Source: Chthonomonas sp. UBA6659 (lineage in GTDB: Bacteria > Armatimonadota > Fimbriimonadia > Fimbriimonadales > Fimbriimonadaceae). Taken from it: 29,257 bases of DNA. Shown in pieces: positions 7,157 to 13,483 of the stretch. The notes under the pieces were generated by a model. The model did no database searches. It worked only from the letters and a program-made list of their open reading frames with translations, and was not told where the DNA came from. Every line of letters starts with the position of its first letter. The first letter of the stretch is position 1. Location of the stretch: assembly GCA_002455425.1 (NCBI GenBank), contig DKKT01000027.1, positions 1 through 29,257 on the forward strand, read 5' to 3'. The translations under genes and the position numbers were made by a program.

Positions 7157-7300
7157 CGAGGACGACTACGGAAGGGTGCCTCAAGCGGTTTCGCGTTGCG
7201 GTTGCGCGCTCCCACTCAATTCGTCGCCAGATACCAGGTTTTGTGCGATGATCCACCGGATCTGGCTCACCGCCCCCATAATGTCGTTTTGAGGTCGTCC

Positions 7301-8038
7301 ATGAACCATCGTACGAGACTGATCATCACGAGTGCGCTCGCTTGTTTCGGCAGTTCCGCGCAAGCGGTCGAAATCGAAGCGTATCTCACCGGAGTCTTCT
7401 TCGCCGACGGAGGCGTCAGCAATAGCCCCGCCTTCCAAAACCACGCAGTCGGGAACACATTCGTCGGTTCGACCCCGATCGCTGAGAGACGGAACTTCTT
7501 CCTGTTCGACGTCTCCGGGGCCTCGATGCCGATCGTCTCGGCGACCCTCAAGGTGTACGTTCCGAAGTTTCCGCCCGACGGCGGATTTGGCTACATCAGC
7601 CCCGACCCGACCGAGGACTACCTCGTCACCTCGACTCCTTTCAGTCCCGACGATATCGCGACGCCCGGGATTCCCGTCCCGGTCGCGAGCGCGATGTGGG
7701 GCACCTTCGGCACGGGCACGCCCTATGGCTTGACCACGGCTTCGGTCGATTCGATGGGGACCGACCTTGTCATTCCGATGAGTGCGGCGGCGCTGATCAA
7801 ACTGAACGAAGCGCGACTCGGGAGCGGCAAGTGGGCCGCAACCGGCAGGCTCACCACCCTCGCGGGCCATCCGCCTCTCACGGACCAGCTCCTGTTCTCT
7901 TTCACCGACCCGACGGGAGCCGTCGCCCCTGCGACGGTTTTCCCGCGGCTGGAGTACACGATGGTTCCTGAGCCGGCCACCTTGATGGCCGTCGGCTGGG
8001 GTGTCTTCTTGGTGGCGCGACGGCGTCGGCGCGCTTGA
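7301..8038 (+). CDS. PEP-CTERM sorting-domain protein
   Basis: The protein has 245 aa. The start at 7301 is chosen because TGAGG lies eight bases upstream and a signal peptide (ending SSAQA) follows at once; the frame stays open upstream to 6335 only because it runs antisense to the hydrolase. The C-terminus (about 222-245) has VPEPATL, a hydrophobic helix and a run of six basic residues, which is the PEP-CTERM signal recognised by exosortase. The mature part looks like a beta-sandwich (FFLFDVSG, ATLKVYVP, LLFSFTDP), resembling the extracellular DNRLRE-like proteins seen with this signal. It is probably exported and linked to the cell surface or biofilm matrix. No exosortase is in the window. 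Confidence 0.85.
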   Translation: MNHRTRLIITSALACFGSSAQAVEIEAYLTGVFFADGGVSNSPAFQNHAVGNTFVGSTPIAERRNFFLFDVSGASMPIVSATLKVYVPKFPPDGGFGYISPDPTEDYLVTSTPFSPDDIATPGIPVPVASAMWGTFGTGTPYGLTTASVDSMGTDLVIPMSAAALIKLNEARLGSGKWAATGRLTTLAGHPPLTDQLLFSFTDPTGAVAPATVFPRLEYTMVPEPATLMAVGWGVFLVARRRRRA

Positions 8039-8109
8039 ACGCGGGGCACGACGCTGAGACGATCTTCCGGGCGAGCGATTCAACCTGCCCTTAACATCGG
8101 TGTGGAATC

Positions 8110-8227
8110 CTGTCGATCGGAGTGACCTCCGAATGAGACAGACGGCCCCCTCGGGGCAGCGAGCAAGACATATCGATCCTGCCGCAGACAAAAAGGAATC
8201 AGCCCCGCACCTGCGGGGCCTTTTTTT
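8110..8227 (+). ncRNA. Structured 3' UTR or small RNA candidate
   Basis: There are three stem-loops in a row: ctgtc/gacag (8110-8114 with 8137-8141) enclosing tcggag/ctccga (8117-8132), then gcccc/ggggc (8145-8157), then the intrinsic terminator at 8202-8227. I match no known RNA family (not SRP, RNase P or a riboswitch I know). It lies 72 bases past the PEP-CTERM stop, so it could be that gene's 3' UTR or an independent RNA. Confidence 0.3.
8202..8227 (+). terminator. Intrinsic terminator, probably bidirectional
   Basis: A 7-bp perfect stem gccccgc/gcggggc with loop acct is followed by seven T. The minus strand has a weaker ctttttg after the hairpin. The T-run overlaps the TAA stop of the convergent zinc-ribbon gene at 8226. 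Confidence 0.9.
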
Positions 8228-8435
8228 ACTCTTCGTCGTCCTCTTCGGCGAGTTCGATCCCCGCGAGATCTTCCGTTTCGACGGCCTTCGCCGTCGGCAT
8301 CAGCTCCTCGGGTGTGAGTTGGGTGATACTCTTCACGCTGCGCTTGGGGCAGTTGTTGCAGACGAATTCGACGGTGACGGATTGGAGCCAATCCGGCACT
8401 TTGTCCATCGCCTTTCCGCACGTACATTGAACCAT
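8226..8435 (-). CDS. Small CxC/CxxC putative zinc-ribbon protein
   Basis: The protein has 69 aa. The N-terminus has CTC (C4, C6) and CNNC (C26, C29), a four-cysteine set that could bind one zinc. The C-terminus ends in an acidic run (EDLAGIELAEEDDEE). GGAG sits about seven bases before the ATG and inside the end of the upstream gene, so the two genes form an operon with a 4-base gap. It is short, soluble and of unknown function. A small RNA-polymerase or ribosome-associated zinc ribbon is one possibility, not shown. Confidence 0.7.
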   Translation of the reverse strand: MVQCTCGKAMDKVPDWLQSVTVEFVCNNCPKRSVKSITQLTPEELMPTAKAVETEDLAGIELAEEDDEE

Positions 8436-8439
8436 CGGT

Positions 8440-8736
8440 CTACTCCGTTTCCTCTTCGCGAGATTCGGGCTTGGTCGCGGTGCGAAGCGCGTCCTGCTGC
8501 TCCTGATAGTGCATCACGGTCTGACGGTGACTGATGAACCCGTTGATGAGCATCACCAGCGCGCCGCCCCAGTAGATCAGGACCAGTCCGCCCTCCTCCC
8601 GCTGGCCGGGATCGCGGATCGCGTTCGGCCCGCCGAGGAACGGGAGCCCGACAATGCCGACAATCAGGAGAATGGCCGCAAACCAGAAGTAGGTGTTCTT
8701 CCACCACATCGGCTGCGGAATCGGCTTCTCACTCAC
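8440..8736 (-). CDS. Small two-helix membrane protein
   Basis: The protein has 98 aa from a GTG start (GTGAGTGAGAAG). Two hydrophobic helices lie at about residues 15-34 (FWFAAILLIVGIVGLPFLGG) and 48-66 (GGLVLIYWGGALVMLINGF), followed by a polar, Glu-rich tail. No family is recognised. It is the first gene of a two-gene unit with the zinc-ribbon protein. A TACAAT box eight bases before the GTG and the absence of a ribosome-binding site suggest a leaderless transcript. Confidence 0.7.
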   Translation of the reverse strand: MSEKPIPQPMWWKNTYFWFAAILLIVGIVGLPFLGGPNAIRDPGQREEGGLVLIYWGGALVMLINGFISHRQTVMHYQEQQDALRTATKPESREEETE

Positions 8737-8744
8737 GGCGAAGG

Positions 8745-8750
8745 ATTGTA
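8745..8750 (-). promoter_or_regulatory. -10 box (TACAAT) of the membrane/zinc-ribbon pair
   Basis: TACAAT reads on the minus strand from 8750 to 8745, with eight bases to the GTG at 8736, which puts transcription start at or next to the start codon. The -35 region is weak. Confidence 0.45.
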
Positions 8751-8769
8751 CCTTGCGGGCGACCGACCT

Positions 8770-8802
8770 CCAGAAAGAAAGAAGCCCAGCTTGTGGCCGG
8801 GC
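8770..8802 (-). terminator. Intrinsic terminator on the minus strand
   Basis: On the minus strand gcccggc-cacaa-gctgggc forms a 7-bp stem with one G-U pair, followed by ttctttctttct. It can stop read-through from the PAP2/hslU side before the promoter at 8745. Confidence 0.6.
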
Positions 8803-9020
8803 AAGGGAGGACTTGAGGGGAACTCCGCCCGAATCCGCTTCTTAAGGTCTGATGCCTGACCCCCGGGGGAAATGGGAGCGAGCGTGGCTAGAATTCTCTC
8901 TACAGGTGAGAGTCGTCGCGCGATGCGGAAAGTTCGCTTCGGATCGAAATTTCACCGCAATTTGTCCTGAAAGGACCATCGACCGGGGTCGAACGCGAGG
9001 CTCGGGTACGCTCCGGATGT

Positions 9021-9097
9021 CGGGGCGTGGCGCAGCTTGGTAGCGCACCTGCTTTGGGAGCAGGGGGTCGCCAGTTCGAATCTGGCCGCCCCGACCA
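9021..9097 (+). tRNA. tRNA-Pro (anticodon UGG)
   Basis: The full 77-base cloverleaf includes an encoded CCA. The acceptor is cggggcg/cgccccg with discriminator A. The D stem is gcgc/gcgc with loop agcttggta, the anticodon stem cctgc/gcagg with loop tttggga (anticodon TGG), the variable loop gggtc, and the T stem gccag/ctggc with loop ttcgaat. All stems pair perfectly. Confidence 0.97.
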
Positions 9098-9102
9098 TTT
9101 TT

Positions 9103-9645
9103 TCAGGCGGGCAACCACCCTTTGCGCTCGAATACGAGCCACGACAGGCAGGCCGCCACGCATCCGAGCATCGCCGCACCGAGCACGTCGGTCGGATAGT
9201 GGACCCCGACGACGATGCGGCTGGTCGCCACCAAGCACGCCCAAACCAGCGCGAGCCAGCCGACCCAAGCCCTGCTCGTCTCCCGGCAGAGCAGCAGGAG
9301 CATGAATGCGATCCCGAAGGTCGTCGTCGTGTGCCCACTCGGAAAGCTCGTATGCCCGAAGAAGTCCTCGAGCGGAGTCGACCACGCGAAGTTGCTCGGT
9401 CGCTGCCGATCGATGAGTCGGACCAGGAGAATGCGAAGCAGCCCGGCCCCCGCCCCCGCCACGAAGACGGCGATCGCCGCGCGGCGGGTCGTTTGAAGCC
9501 ACAGGAAGGGGATCAACGCGATCGCCTGAACCCATCCGAGGCCGGTCGTCGTGATGGCGACCATGAGGTGGTTCAGCCAGTCTTGCCGCCATTCGACGTG
9601 GATCAGGCGATAGGCTTCGCGATCGAGCTGCCACAGCCAGTCCAT
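9103..9645 (-). CDS. PAP2-superfamily membrane phosphatase
   Basis: The protein has 180 aa, a usual length for the family. The three PAP2 signature motifs are present in order: RLIDRQRP (C1, K/RxxxxxxRP type), FPSGHTTT (C2) and SRIVVGVHYPTD (C3, SRxxxxxHxxxD). These include the catalytic His pair and the phosphate-binding Arg residues. Five to six membrane helices surround them. Likely substrates are lipid phosphates such as undecaprenyl diphosphate or phosphatidic acid, with the active site on the periplasmic side; the exact substrate cannot be told. The gene follows hslU with a 4-base gap and may be co-transcribed with it. Its stop lies six bases from the 3' end of the oppositely oriented tRNA-Pro. 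Confidence 0.92.
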   Translation of the reverse strand: MDWLWQLDREAYRLIHVEWRQDWLNHLMVAITTTGLGWVQAIALIPFLWLQTTRRAAIAVFVAGAGAGLLRILLVRLIDRQRPSNFAWSTPLEDFFGHTSFPSGHTTTTFGIAFMLLLLCRETSRAWVGWLALVWACLVATSRIVVGVHYPTDVLGAAMLGCVAACLSWLVFERKGWLPA

Positions 9646-9649
9646 CAGC

Positions 9650-11128
9650 TTAGAGGATGTACCGACTCAGGTCGGCGTCCTGCACCAGGTCGGCGAGCGC
9701 GTCACGGACCATCTTTGCCGTGTACTTAACCTTCTTCCTCTTCGTGTCCGGAGCCTCGAAGAGGATGTCCTCGAGCAATCGCTCCAAAAGCGTATGCAGA
9801 CGCCGCGCTCCGATGTTCTCGGTCTTTTCGTTGACTTCGGTGGCGAGCCGAGCCAGTTCGTCGAGTGCGTCGGCCGCGAAATCGACGACGACCCCATCGA
9901 CTTCGAGCAGTTTTTGGTATTGCTTGATGAGCGCGTTCTTGGGTTCGTGAAGGATGCGCCGGAAGTCGTCTTCGGTCAGCTTCTCAAGGTTCACGCGGAT
10001 GGGGAGGCGTCCCTGAAGTTCGGGAATCAGGTCGCTCGGCTTCGAAATGTGGAACGCACCGGCGGCGATGAACAGGATGTGATCGGTCCGCACCGGCCCG
10101 AACTTCGTGGCGACGGTGGAGCCTTCGATGATCGGGAGCAGGTCGCGCTGGACGCCTTCGCGAGACACATCGGGGCCTGAGCCGCCTTGCTTGCCGGCAA
10201 CCTTGTCGATCTCGTCGAGAAAGATGATGCCGGTTTGTTCGGTGCGGAGCACGGCGTCGCGGTGAAGGGAAGTCTGGTCGATCGCCCGGCGCGCCTCCTG
10301 GTCGATGAGGATCTCCTTCGCCTCACCGATCGTGACCGACCGCGACCCCCTCCGGCCGGCGAACGGATGGTTGAGATTGGCCATGTCCAACCCCATCTCC
10401 TCCATGCCTTGAGGCGTAAACACCTGGAGGAACGGGCTCGACGATTCCTCGGTTTCGATCTCGATCGTCCGAGCGTCGTGCTTGCCGGATTTGACTTCCT
10501 GCAGGAGTCGCCTGCGACGACGCTGCCGAGTTGCCTCCGACTCCGCCGGCTCCTCGGCGTCGCTGTCTTCAAGGCTCATCGCCTGGTGTCCAAAGACCTC
10601 GAACGCCTGCTTGAGCAACGGATTGCTCTCGATCGCGAGCTCGGCGGAAGCGCCGGCGCTCGCCCCCTTCTTTTTGCGCTTGGGCTTCGTGGAGGGGGCG
10701 TCCTCGAACTCCAAGTGATCGACGATGATCTCGTAAGCTCGCTCCTCAGCGGCCGGCCGCGTCTGCTCCATGCGCTCCTTCTCTACGAGGCGGAGTGCGG
10801 CGGCGGCGAGGTCGCGAATCATCGACTCGACGTCACGCCCCACGTAACCGACCTCCGTGAACTTGGTGGCTTCGACCTTGATAAACGGAGCCCTTGCGAG
10901 CTGGGCCAGCCGCCGCGCGATTTCGGTCTTGCCGACGCCGGTCGGCCCCATCATCAGGATGTTCTTGGGGAGGATGTCGTCGCGCTCGGCGGCCGGGAGC
11001 TGCTGGCGTCGATAGCGGTTCCGGAGCGCGACCGCGACGGCGCGCTTGGCCGCATCTTGGCCGACGATGTAGCGGTCCAGCTCGGTGACGATCTGACGGG
11101 GCGTAAGGTCCTCGATGGGGAGCGACAT
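9650..11128 (-). CDS. hslU: ATP-dependent protease ATPase subunit HslU (ClpY)
   Basis: The 492-aa AAA+ unfoldase is the partner of the HslV peptidase. Visible landmarks are the N-terminus LTPRQIVTELDRYIVGQ, Walker A GPTGVGKT (61-68), the GYVGRDVES pore-loop region (about 92-100), an Arg/Glu-rich insertion domain from about 110 to 240, Walker B IIFLDEID, and the C-terminal tail DLSRYIL, which in this family inserts into HslV and activates it. The intact tail implies an HslV in the cell, yet no hslV lies next to it, unlike the usual hslVU order. The I-domain is somewhat longer than typical (family about 440-470 aa). It is in the same direction as, and close to, the PAP2 gene. Confidence 0.96.
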   Translation of the reverse strand: MSLPIEDLTPRQIVTELDRYIVGQDAAKRAVAVALRNRYRRQQLPAAERDDILPKNILMMGPTGVGKTEIARRLAQLARAPFIKVEATKFTEVGYVGRDVESMIRDLAAAALRLVEKERMEQTRPAAEERAYEIIVDHLEFEDAPSTKPKRKKKGASAGASAELAIESNPLLKQAFEVFGHQAMSLEDSDAEEPAESEATRQRRRRRLLQEVKSGKHDARTIEIETEESSSPFLQVFTPQGMEEMGLDMANLNHPFAGRRGSRSVTIGEAKEILIDQEARRAIDQTSLHRDAVLRTEQTGIIFLDEIDKVAGKQGGSGPDVSREGVQRDLLPIIEGSTVATKFGPVRTDHILFIAAGAFHISKPSDLIPELQGRLPIRVNLEKLTEDDFRRILHEPKNALIKQYQKLLEVDGVVVDFAADALDELARLATEVNEKTENIGARRLHTLLERLLEDILFEAPDTKRKKVKYTAKMVRDALADLVQDADLSRYIL

Positions 11129-11160
11129 GGGTCCAGGGAGGGTACCCGCCGGATGGGGGG

Positions 11161-11187
11161 CGTCACGGCCCTCGGGCGGCCGTGACG
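11161..11187 (-). terminator. Perfect 10-bp hairpin after the 316-aa gene
   Basis: cgtcacggcc (11161-11170) pairs fully with ggccgtgacg (11178-11187) around a 7-base loop, four bases past the stop of the minus-strand gene at 11192. There is no U-run. It also lies just upstream of hslU, so it could separate the two transcripts. Confidence 0.5.
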
Positions 11188-11191
11188 GCGT

Positions 11192-12142
11192 TTATGGCCA
11201 GACTCGGAACTCGATCTGACTTGCGGACACACCGCCGCCTGACACCTTTGAGACCCCGCGAAGGGTTGTCGATGCCCAGACCTTGTCGATCACGGCACGA
11301 TCAAGGAACCTTTGGGCTGCGGCTGCATCCGAAAAACCAAAGTGACCATGGTTCATCTCGATCATCCGACGCCAGTTTCTCTGAACAGATGGATCAAGTT
11401 CCGTGAGTTTTGTGCCGGGTTTGACCGTGAGCCCGGTCACTCTGTCGGTGAGGCGGTTGCGGACCTCCTCAAGCTCTCGCAAGACCTTTCCGCTTTCGTC
11501 GACCCAGACGTCCAGAGCGGACTTGGATACGGCGGCTTTGGTGACGGTTGTCGAGGCCGTGGAACCGATCCAAAGCCCGCTCGGAATCGTTGGCTGAAAG
11601 AGGTCGCTGAATGCGGACTCGGAAGGCTCCACCTTGACGATCGGCCCACTTTGCTCGAATGCTATGTTCTCGTCCGCATCCGAGGATCGTTGATGGGGCC
11701 GCAGCTCGATCGTGTCGGTGCCCGACTTCAGCCGCACCGTCATGCTGGGCGCGAGCAAAAGTCGGAAGGACTCTCGCTCCACGAACACCTTAAGCTCTCC
11801 GCCGAGATAGGCCAGAGCGGACCGCAAGTGATCACATACGTCTTTGGGCAGCCGCTCGGCCCTAAGAACCTGTGAATCTGGATCAAGGGCGGAGATCAAC
11901 GCGTCCACCAGTCGTGTTTTCGCGCGCAAGGAGGGAATGCCGAGGGCATCTTCCGAAAGGAGCACAGTCGCACCCTCGGTCTCGACGAGCTTCAGGGAAT
12001 GGGTCTTGGCGATCTTGGCGACATCCGCTTCGGGATGGGTGAGCTGCCCCCTCAACTCCTCACGCGGCTTGAGATCGACGATCACGACCGGCTTCGGTGT
12101 GACCATCAGGCCCACGAAGAGCGCAGGCAGCGTGAGGATCAT
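11192..12142 (-). CDS. Secreted or membrane-anchored protein of unknown function
   Basis: The protein has 316 aa. The N-terminus (MILTLPALFVGLMVTPKPV) is hydrophobic without leading basic residues and could be a signal peptide or anchor. The rest is soluble, mixed alpha/beta. Near the C-terminus is a helical stretch (VQRNWRRMIEMNHGHFGFSD). No catalytic motif or family is recognised. The ATG overlaps the stop of an 18-codon ORF (12195-12139) as ATGA. That ORF, not this gene, has the strong AAGGAGG; this start has only GAGGG nine bases before it. Translational coupling is the simplest reading; a frameshift separating a true N-terminus is the alternative. Confidence 0.65.
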   Translation of the reverse strand: MILTLPALFVGLMVTPKPVVIVDLKPREELRGQLTHPEADVAKIAKTHSLKLVETEGATVLLSEDALGIPSLRAKTRLVDALISALDPDSQVLRAERLPKDVCDHLRSALAYLGGELKVFVERESFRLLLAPSMTVRLKSGTDTIELRPHQRSSDADENIAFEQSGPIVKVEPSESAFSDLFQPTIPSGLWIGSTASTTVTKAAVSKSALDVWVDESGKVLRELEEVRNRLTDRVTGLTVKPGTKLTELDPSVQRNWRRMIEMNHGHFGFSDAAAAQRFLDRAVIDKVWASTTLRGVSKVSGGGVSASQIEFRVWP

Positions 12143-12195
12143 CGGGCTGCGCCCTCGCGGTCGACGGGGATCCGGGCATCGGGAAGCCGAGTCAT
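12139..12195 (-). CDS. 18-codon leader ORF coupled to the 316-aa gene
   Basis: The ORF reads MTRLPDARIPVDREGAAR and stops at TGA overlapping the next gene's ATG. An ideal AAGGAGG (12202-12208) lies six bases before its ATG. The peptide has no run of rare or repeated codons that would mark a classical attenuator. It may couple translation. Alternatively, together with the hydrophobic start of the next frame it may be the cytoplasmic lead-in of one membrane-anchored protein broken by a frameshift. Confidence 0.4.
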   Translation of the reverse strand: MTRLPDARIPVDREGAAR

Positions 12196-12201
12196 GGTCA
12201 T

Positions 12202-12254
12202 CCTCCTTCTTTCAGTAAGGTGGACGCTACCTGGCTGTCCTGGAGGGTTGTCAA
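12202..12254 (-). promoter_or_regulatory. Shine-Dalgarno and putative promoter of the leader/316-aa unit
   Basis: A perfect TTGACA reads on the minus strand at 12254-12249. A possible -10, TAGCGT, lies at 12229-12224 with a long 19-base spacer. AAGGAGG is at 12208-12202. The ribosome-binding site is clear; the -10 is weak. Confidence 0.4.
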
Positions 12255-12366
12255 GTTTGCGATGGTAAAAACTCGTCTCGCTGAGATGGGACGTCCGATC
12301 GCCACGCCCCCTTGGAGCGATCCGGGCTCGGCGGCGAAGTTTGGTCCGGAAAATGCACGGGGAATC

Positions 12367-12395
12367 TTGCGGAATCCTGAAACCTGTGCTACCAT
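12367..12395 (+). promoter_or_regulatory. Promoter of the LacI-GH13 operon
   Basis: TTGCGG (12367-12372) and TACCAT (12390-12395) are separated by the ideal 17 bases, which predicts a transcript starting near 12402, some 56 bases before the regulator ATG. Confidence 0.5.
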
Positions 12396-12405
12396 AGGGG
12401 CGTCA

Positions 12406-12417
12406 GAATACGTATTC
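12406..12417 (+). promoter_or_regulatory. Palindromic operator candidate (gaatacgtattc)
   Basis: This is a perfect 12-base palindrome with a central CG, the symmetry typical of LacI-family operators. It sits just past the predicted transcription start and 40 bases before the lacI-type gene, so autoregulation of the operon is likely. It is not seen elsewhere in the window. Confidence 0.5.
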
Positions 12418-12457
12418 ACGGTTCACGAAGGACCGAGACCGCGCCAAAGAAGACGCC

Positions 12458-13483
12458 ATGAGAATCCGACAGTCTGATATCGCCAAGATCGCCAACGTGT
12501 CGCAAGCCACGGTCTCGCGCGTGCTGTCGGGCGATGAGCGGGTCGAAGACGACATCCGGCAGCGAGTCCTGGTTGCGATCGAGACGCACAACTACAAACC
12601 CGACGTCCGTGCCCGCTCGCTTCGCACTTTGCAGACGCACCTGATCGGACTCGTGGTGAAGCGCCCGCACGGTGCGCTCCAGGGCGATCCGTTCTACGCC
12701 CAGCTGATCTCCGAGATTCTGGAGTCGCTGGCTTCGACGCCCTACCACCTCTGCGTCGACATGGCGACGACGGACAGCGGCCAGGTGGCGGTCTACGACG
12801 AGCTTCTCCGAACGCGCCGAGTCGACGGGGTGCTTCTGGTCGAATCGGAGGCCGACGACGAGCGTATCGTCCGGCTGCAGCACGATGACTTCCCGTTCGT
12901 GGTGCTCGGCAAGGCCGACCCGGCGCGGTTCTATTCGGTCGACAACGACAACGTTTTTGCCGGCTCGCTTGCTGCCGAGCACCTGGTCGAGCGAGGCTAC
13001 GCGAATATCCTGATGCTCGCGGGTCCGGAAGCGGTCACGGTCAGCGACGATCGCATCGCCGGCTACCGGTCGGTGATGGCTTCTCATGGGAGAAGGGCCG
13101 TCGTCGTCCACTCCGAGTTCGGTTACGAGGCGGCGCGCGATGCTGCCCGCGGCATTCTCGCAGGACCGAGCCGTCCCGATGCCCTGGTCGTTCTCGACGA
13201 CTTCATGGCGCTCGGCGCGGTCCAAGCCGTGCGTGAGCATGGTCTGAGAATCGGTCCCGACGTCGGTATCGTCGCCTTCAACGACTCGGTGCTTTGTGGC
13301 ACGGTCGAGGGCGGTCTGTCGTCGGTCAGTCTCAACATCGGGGCACTGGTCGCACGCGCAATAAAAAGGCTACTGAAAGTCATAGAAGGCAAGCCGATCG
13401 AAAGTTCGCGGCGCGTAGAAATCGCGTGTGAACTCGTCGCGCGGGGCTCTTCGCGCCGCGCCGAGGAGACCGGAGACCGATGA
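12458..13483 (+). CDS. LacI-family transcriptional regulator
   Basis: The protein has 341 aa, a standard length. The N-terminal helix-turn-helix and hinge are clear (SDIAKIANVSQATVSRVLSG, then NYKPDVRARSLRT). A periplasmic-binding-protein-like effector domain follows from about residue 60 (IGLVVKRP, DGVLLVESEADD, VDNDNVFAGSLAAEHLVERG, RPDALVVLDDFMALGAVQAV, VGIVAFNDS). The stop overlaps the next ATG (ATGA), so regulator and GH13 enzyme are translated together; the effector is therefore probably a malto- or related oligosaccharide (inference). A palindromic operator candidate lies in its own leader, so negative autoregulation is expected. The ribosome-binding site is only weak (AGAAG). Confidence 0.93.
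   Translation: MRIRQSDIAKIANVSQATVSRVLSGDERVEDDIRQRVLVAIETHNYKPDVRARSLRTLQTHLIGLVVKRPHGALQGDPFYAQLISEILESLASTPYHLCVDMATTDSGQVAVYDELLRTRRVDGVLLVESEADDERIVRLQHDDFPFVVLGKADPARFYSVDNDNVFAGSLAAEHLVERGYANILMLAGPEAVTVSDDRIAGYRSVMASHGRRAVVVHSEFGYEAARDAARGILAGPSRPDALVVLDDFMALGAVQAVREHGLRIGPDVGIVAFNDSVLCGTVEGGLSSVSLNIGALVARAIKRLLKVIEGKPIESSRRVEIACELVARGSSRRAEETGDR

Noticed and set aside
6335..7300. A 322-codon open frame upstream of and in frame with the PEP-CTERM gene
   Set aside because: It is antisense to the alpha/beta-hydrolase, has an Arg/Pro-rich translation without any domain, and the PEP-CTERM gene has its own ribosome-binding site and signal peptide at 7301.
9037..9729. A plus-strand 230-codon frame overlapping the tRNA and PAP2 gene
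   Set aside because: It runs through the tRNA and antisense to PAP2 signature motifs. It is not a gene.
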